Part shown: positions 58,797-64,000 of the stretch, piece by piece
Layout of the letters: every line of letters begins with the position of its first letter
Numbering within the stretch: the stretch's first letter is position 1
DNA from: Macrophomina tecta
Lineage: Eukaryota; Ascomycota; Dothideomycetes; Botryosphaeriales; Botryosphaeriaceae
DNA length: 64,000 bases
Direction of reading: 5' to 3'
NCBI GenBank assembly: GCA_024180945.1
Contig: JAKSGN010000020.1
Location: 868,001-932,000, forward strand
The notes under the pieces: generated by a model
The model's input: the letters and a program-made list of their open reading frames with translations, nothing else
The model's database searches: none
What the model was told of the DNA's origin: nothing
Made by a program: the position numbers and the translations under genes

Positions 58797-60241
58797 TTAA
58801 GATGAGTTGTCTTTAATCTCCTCGAACCGCTTCCAGGCCGCATCCAAGCCGTCACATCCCACATTACGCAGCTCTCGCAGGGTTCTCTCACACCTCCTCC
58901 TCCACAGATATAAGCTCCCTTGTGGATCGTCTAACTTCATTCCGTCCCGGCAACCCGCTATGAGCATCCCGGTATCCGCCTCCGCCACTGCGGTTTTATG
59001 TCCCCTTAATGCCAGCCGCACCTGCTCGAAGATGATTAGCTCTCTGAGCGTCGGTCCATCCTTCCGTTCATTCTTCTTCACCCCCCATTTCATCTCCCAA
59101 CTCCCGATCCTCTGTCTGCTGCTCAAGCCTCTCCTGCTCCCTCAGCGCCTCCCCGTTCTCCCCGTTCTTCTCCGACTGTCCACCTCCATTGACTACGCCG
59201 CCAACACCCGATCGATCCATCTTGTTCACCTTCACCATCGGGATGTCCTGCAGACTCGGCTCGCAGGACACGCTGCGGCTACGTTTGATGCGGCGGCACG
59301 AAGCCTCTATGCTTATGGGCTGGGCGGTGGAAGCACCTGGGGTCGCCGGGCGGCGGTCCAGCTCGGGTTGGTGATGGGTCTGCTTCTTGTTCAACGTCTG
59401 CTGCTGGGCAGTCTGCTGGTGGCGGTTGTGCCGTTGATGCTTCTGCTGGTGGTACTGGTGCTGACTCCTCTCCTCACCTCCTGTTGGCCCTGCTGCTGCT
59501 TGGAGCCCGGCAGCAGCGGACGGGGGTCTGGCGAGGCAGAAGGAGGAGCAGTGGAAGGCCCAAGCAGAGGGCTGAATGTCGCCTCCCCCCCCCTCGCAGA
59601 CGGTCCTGGCAGCGCCGTAGCCGGACCCAGAGACGCAATCCTCCTCTCCGCACCCCTCTCGCTCTCTCCCTCCGTCACCCCCTCCAGCTCTATAGTCACC
59701 GCCCTCGCCCCGTTGCCCCTCAAATCTCCCTGCGCCGCCATCTCTTCATACCGCGGATTATCAAAAATCCTTGCCCGCTGCACATGCCTCGACGGCAGCG
59801 CACTCTTCTGAAGCCACCGCGCCAAGTCCCCCGTATTCCCGGGCCCGTACTGATTCCTGAGCAAGTGCACCAGCAGCCCCCACCTCATCGACCCTCTCGC
59901 GCACGCCTTCCTCCGTCGCGACGGCGTCCCCAGAAAATGGCGCCCTCCGCGCACAGTGCGGGGAAGGACCGTTGGCGCAGGTCAGCTCGGCGCAGACGCG
60001 GCGTGACGCTGCGCAAGAAGCTGTGCGCGGAGAGGCCGGCGGGATGGCAGGACAAGTGCCAGAGGAAGTCGTGGCGGAATTCGGGCCGGGCAAGAAGGAA
60101 AGTTGGGGAGGAGAGGATCGTGCGGATGAGGGGGCGAGGTTGGCGAAGGTCAGTGAGCGGAGGACCATCAGAGGAAGTTTTAAGTAGGGTGCTGCATGAA
60201 TGCCAACGACGAAGCGGGGTATGAAGTGCTCGTGGAAGCAC
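58797..60241 (-). CDS. Hypothetical protein, exon structure unresolved
   Basis: A minus-strand gene is likely but not resolved. Frame 60241-59920 reads RPLIRTILSSPTFLLARPEF and RHDFLWHLSCHPAGL, which look structured. A plausible 45-base intron (GTGCGC...GGAG, near 59913-59960) would join it to GSMRWGLLVHLLRNQYGPG and ARWLQKSALPSRHVQRARIF. That frame becomes low-complexity and has a good donor (GTGAGG) after a KQQQGQQE stretch near 59480. Further frames hold SIEASCRRIKRSRSVSCEPS (59394-59068) and, at the 3' end, RELIIFEQVRLALRGHKTA and YLWRRRCERTLREL (stop at 58797). I do not recognise a family and could not find one set of junctions linking all parts. It may be one gene of four or more exons or two genes. 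Confidence 0.35.
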
Positions 60242-60664
60242 CAGCGATGGTCCGACGAGGCATAAGACCGAAAATCTCTAGCTCAGACCACTGCTACTTA
60301 CGGCTACATGTCTGGCTGTGCACGTGTTTGCATGTCGCTCTTCAGTCCTGTAACAAGATCAATACGTTTTGCTTTGCATTCGGTGCTTGAACTGCTTCAC
60401 TGAGCAGAGCCAACAGCCGGAATAAGTTGAGCCTCATTTCCAAGAACGCTGTTCCAAGAGCGTGGCAGATCCATTACGAAGAGAACTCACTGGGCAGCCA
60501 CAATCGTCTCCATTGCTCACAGCACTGCACGCCGAACGCCTCTGGAGGACAATGCACAGCTCTCTACCCCACAAGCGAAAGTCTAGGAGATCCAGGATCA
60601 CAAGTGTGTCTGGGATACGGATCACTCAACTCATTACTGCGCACAGCCCTCCTCCCTCATCGTC
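60242..60664. other. Intergenic between two minus-strand genes
   Basis: About 420 bases with no supported feature. Presumably promoter of the hypothetical gene on the left and 3' region of CWF19. Confidence 0.55.
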
Positions 60665-62922
60665 TCAACCCTCTGTCAACACCCTCGTCCAATCAAACTT
60701 CCTCCACCTCGCCTTGAACCCCTCCACCCTCCTATCATTCCTATGCCACCGGCCCTGCCTTTTCACTACCTCCGGCCCCACATCCAACATGCCGCCCAAC
60801 ACCTCCCTCGCGAACAAATCCCCCTTCGGCCACCTATCCGCATCCTCGACGACGTGCCCCAATCCGCCGTCGAGCTCAAACCATACATGAAAATAGGGCA
60901 TCTCCTTGGCGAGCGTGCGCCTGAACGCCAGCTTCCCCAAGCCCTCTCTCGACCTCTTGAGCGTGTCGATGATCTTCTTGTGCTGGGTCCACTCCTCGTC
61001 GGCAGCGAGGATGGCTTCGCGGAAGAAGGCCGGCGCGGTTTCGCCGAGCGAGTAGGGGATGGGTACGGCGTTGAGGGCGGCGTGCCGCTTGCGGTGCGGT
61101 GTCGCTGCGTTCTCGTAGAAGACAACGTCGCGGCCCTGGTCGTGGTACATGCGGGTGAGACATTTCATGAAGTTCTGAAAGTCAGTTAGTCTTTTTCTGG
61201 GGTGTGGTGAGAGGACTGGACATGGCGGCTGCTTACTCGGATTTCTTCCCATTCGTCGTCATCGCATTCGAGGAGGTTGATGCGGTGTTGGATGGGGATG
61301 ATGCAGGCTCCTCCTTCGCTGATTTCTGGCTCTGTGGGGAGGGTGAGGTACACGCGGGTGGCGAGAGAGACGATCGGAGCCACGGGTGGGGTGTTGGTAT
61401 CCTCGTGGTGGCACAGCGGGCAAGTGTCCAGGATGCGGTTCATCTTTTGGAAGTCGCCGATGGCGGTGTTCCTCAAGTTGATGTTAGACTTCTGGACATG
61501 TTTGGCTAGTTTAGCGGCATTCTCGTCCATGTAGTCCAAGTCATCGTCGAACTTCGCATCCTTTGCAATCGTCTCCGCGAGCCGGTAGCCTTCTCCACCT
61601 TGCTGGCCCCTGGTCCTTCTCTCTTGCCTGACCATGTCTTCGATAGACATATCTTCATTCTCCTCAACCAAACCTCTTTCCCTGCCTCTCTTGTTGTCGA
61701 TGTCCTTGACTTCGCCCTTACGGCTCGCGAGTAGCCGGCTCTCCTGCGCGCCCAGCACAACCACTTCGGGCTCCTTTCGATTAGCAGCCTGGGCCATAGC
61801 AAGATTGTATTCTGCCTCAAGCTTAGCAGCTTCATCGCCGCCCTTCAGTTTCGCCTTCATAAGCTTCGCCCGAAGCTTATTCAAGGCCGTTGCGTCGAGT
61901 ACGTTCGTCGTTGCAGGCGGTGGCTTTTCTTGGATGATATGGCCCTGAGGTAGCTGTGGAACCTCGTTCGCGGCCTGCTCGGATTCTCTCCGCACACCAG
62001 CTTTCATCTTCCTCTCCTGGTAGAGCTCCCCGCTTGGCTTCTCCTTCCCAACATAGTCTCTGCCATAGGTGGCGCGGCGTTCCAGCTCAATCTCCTCCTC
62101 TCTTGCGTCGTCGAAGGCCCGGAAGCTGCCATATCTTTCCAGCGCAACATCATCAACGGAGCGGCCGCTTTCCTTCGCCTCCCGATAGACGTTCTTGAGC
62201 TTGGTCATGCGCCATTGGGAACCGTTGTCTCCAAACGTATAGCTGACTTCATGCTGTGCCGGCTCTTCCACCGCGCTCGTGTCCTCCTTGCCTTCTTGGA
62301 GATCGCGGAGGTGTTGGTTCAGCTCCTTGTCATGTATCTTCAGGTCGTAGTCCTTCTTCGTCGCTTTCGTCTTGTCTGGCTCGGGCTCCTTTCTCCTCTG
62401 CACATAATCCACATCCAGAGATGACGGCGCCTCCATCCACGAGTCGCGCTTCAGACTTTCCGCCTGCGCGTCAGCGATGCGGTTGTCGAGGACATCCTCC
62501 GTCGGCGGCGCGTCCATGGTGCCCTTTTCGGTGACGTCTACCTCGTCATCAGCGTGAGGGGACCTCGAGCGGTCGCGGGCGTGGCGTCTGCGTCGCGAGG
62601 AACGGTGTTCGTCGGCGCGGTCGTCGTCGTCTCTGTCACGGCGAGAGCGCTTGTGCCTGTGGCGCGATTCGTGGTCGTCATCCTTGTCGCGGGAGCTGTG
62701 GTGCCTTGAAGAGTGGTGATGCCGGTGGCTGTGGTGCTTGCGATCGCTCTCCTGACGAGACGTTAGCTCATGTGCAATGGGTTGGAGCTGTTCCAAGAGA
62801 GCATGCTTTACCTTGGAACGAGGGTGATCCCTATCCCTGCTGCGGCTGCGATGACGGCGCTTGTGGGAGTCCTCGCGGGATTTGCTCTGGGCGAGCTCGC
62901 GTTCAAAATCCTCGAGAGTCAT
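60665..62922 (-). CDS. CWF19: CWF19-like spliceosome factor
   Basis: Nuclear protein associated with late spliceosomes and with intron-lariat debranching (role known for the Cwf19/CWF19L family). Modelled at 711 residues: exons 62922-62812, 62751-61237 and 61174-60665. The N-terminus (MTLEDFERELAQSK) runs into a long Arg/Ser/His/Asp-rich, RS-like region (HSHRHHHSSRHHSSR), typical of fungal members. The middle part is charged and helical. The C-terminus holds CwfJ_C_1, with the zinc/HIT-like DTCPLCHHED and IPIQHRINLLECDDDEWEEI, and then CwfJ_C_2, with PYFHVWFELDGGLGHVV and the end KFDWTRVLTEG. Intron 1 is exactly 60 bases (GTAAAG, branch-like GCTAAC, TCAG) and contains no stop in frame, so retention would add 20 residues. 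Intron 2 is 62 bases (GTAAGC...TTCAG). It is divergent from GPN1 across 270 bases. Confidence 0.92.
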
Positions 62923-63192
62923 GGCGGGCGGCAATGTTGTGTGGATGCTGTGGTGCAGCGCGTCGGCGGAGGTCAAGGGCAGGCCCGCGGCGGGATGATG
63001 TCGCGACCTCCGCCGGAGCGGAAAGTTTTCTGACGTAGGCAGCTCGTCCTCACCTTTTCCCCTCCACCACCACCGAATCTTCTCCAGCCGCGCCTGCAAG
63101 AGCCCTCCCACCTCGCGCGCTCCAGAAGCCCATCCTTCCATCACGACTCACTCCCTCCCTTCTTGTGCGCGCGCATACACGCATACCAAGCA
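62923..63192. promoter_or_regulatory. Divergent promoter of CWF19 and GPN1
   Basis: The two start codons face away from each other with 270 bases between them, so both promoters must share this stretch unless leaders are extremely short. CT-rich runs occur on each side. No TATA box is obvious, as expected for housekeeping genes. Confidence 0.6.
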
Positions 63193-64000
63193 ATGGCGAC
63201 CAGCCCGTCCGGAGCGCCCGTCTCCATCGTCTGCGTCGGCATGGCCGGCAGCGGCAAGACGACATTCATGCAGCGCATCAACGCGCACCTGCACGCGCGC
63301 AAGGAGCCGCCGTACGTCATCAACCTGGACCCGGCGGTGCGCAGCGTGCCGTTCGACAGCAACATCGACATCCGCGACTCGGTCAACTACCGCGAGGTCA
63401 TGAAGCAGTACAACCTCGGCCCCAACGGCGGCATCATCACCTCGCTCAACCTCTTCGCCACCAAGATCGACCAGATCCTCGCCCTGCTCGAGAAGCGGAC
63501 GGCACCGCCGGCGGAGGGAGCGGCGGCGCCCCAGGCCAAGCCGATCAAGAACATTCTCGTGGACACGCCGGGCCAGATTGAGGTGTTTGTGTGGAGCGCG
63601 AGTGGTGATATCCTGCTGGGTTCGCTGGCCTCGAGCTTCCCGACGGTGATTGCGTACATTATCGACACGCCGCGGACTGCGTCTACGAGCACGTTCATGA
63701 GCAATATGCTGTACGCCTGCAGCATCCTCTACAAGACCAAGCTCCCCATGATCCTGGTCATGAACAAGACGGACGTGAAAGACGCCGATTTCGTCAAGGA
63801 GTGGATGACGGATTTCGAGGCTTTCCAGGCTGCGCTCAGGGAAGAGGAGAACGGCGGAGGGTTTGGAGGGGTGGAGGGAGGCGAAGGGTCAGTTGGTGGT
63901 GGCAGTGGGTACATGGGCAGCTTGCTGAACAGCATGAGTTTGATGCTGGAGGAATTCTACCGCCATTTGAGCGTGGTCGGGGTCAGCTCGATGACCGGAG
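63193..64000 (+). CDS. GPN1: GPN-loop GTPase 1, 5' part
   Basis: Cytosolic GTPase (yeast Npa3, human GPN1/XAB1) needed for assembly and nuclear import of RNA polymerase II. The start ATG at 63193 has the context CAAGCAATGG and gives [20 protein letters not shown]. Motifs: P-loop GMAGSGKTT at residues 16-24, the family-defining Gly-Pro-Asn at 76-78 (NLGPNGG), DTPGQIE with D124, and the guanine-specificity motif NKTD at 191-194. A Gly-rich low-complexity insert follows (around [15 protein letters not shown]). The window ends in frame at about residue 269 (VVGVSSMTG, close to the G5 motif), so the C-terminal third is missing. No intron is seen in the visible part. Confidence 0.95.
   Translation, partial: MATSPSGAPVSIVCVGMAGSGKTTFMQRINAHLHARKEPPYVINLDPAVRSVPFDSNIDIRDSVNYREVMKQYNLGPNGGIITSLNLFATKIDQILALLEKRTAPPAEGAAAPQAKPIKNILVDTPGQIEVFVWSASGDILLGSLASSFPTVIAYIIDTPRTASTSTFMSNMLYACSILYKTKLPMILVMNKTDVKDADFVKEWMTDFEAFQAALREEENGGGFGGVEGGEGSVGGGSGYMGSLLNSMSLMLEEFYRHLSVVGVSSMTG

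Overview
The window is nuclear DNA of a filamentous ascomycete (Pezizomycotina; I would guess Dothideomycetes, but the sequence alone does not prove the class). The reasons are: many short GT-AG introns of about 45-110 bases; a Zn2Cys6 regulator; a GH71 alpha-1,3-glucanase; a fungal rhodopsin-domain membrane protein; a CorA-like giant protein; and small secreted cysteine-rich proteins. All exon coordinates below were worked out by hand from splice sites and frame. Where several exons are joined, the summed length is a multiple of three unless stated otherwise.

Layout. 1-1.1 kb: 3' part of the Obg-like ATPase OLA1 (+). 3.5-3.9 kb: a four-exon gene for an 87-residue secreted protein with eight cysteines (+). 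3.9-28.5 kb: a very long gene-poor stretch with long A/T homopolymers and simple repeats. Its only convincing gene is an intronless C2H2 transcription factor resembling Con7 (-, 13.2-14.2 kb). 28.5-31.2 kb: an omega-like glutathione transferase with a possible mitochondrial presequence and a basic protein of unknown function, both on minus. 32.4-33.9 kb: a secreted GH71 glucanase whose last exon seems shifted out of a GPI-anchor frame (+). 35.1-36.6 kb: a rhodopsin-domain seven-helix protein (+). 37.3-37.8 kb: a decayed, possibly P450-derived fragment with a CTC microsatellite. 38.4-41.3 kb: a complete hAT DNA transposon with perfect 21-bp inverted repeats, a perfect 8-bp target duplication and an intact 748-residue transposase.

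41.6-42.2 kb: a membrane-anchored protein with a long Glu/Arg single-helix tail, encoded by a purine-rich tract (+). 43.5-44.7 kb: an F-box-like gene with an apparent frameshift (-). 46.9-49.3 kb: an eight-exon Zn2Cys6 transcription factor whose zinc cluster is split over three exons, one only 14 bases long (-). 50.8-51.4 kb: a secreted protein with two tandem six-cysteine domains (-). 53.4-58.4 kb: a CorA-like protein of about 1,580 residues (+). 58.8-60.2 kb: a poorly resolved hypothetical gene (-). 60.7-62.9 kb: the splicing factor CWF19 (-). 63.2 kb to the edge: the GTPase GPN1 (+), sharing a 270-bp divergent promoter with CWF19.

The window mixes conserved housekeeping genes at both ends with an accessory interior of secreted proteins, a transposon, gene remnants and regulators. 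No clustered biosynthetic pathway is visible. The most interesting items are the two small cysteine-rich secreted proteins, whose short exons make them easy to miss, and the young-looking hAT element.
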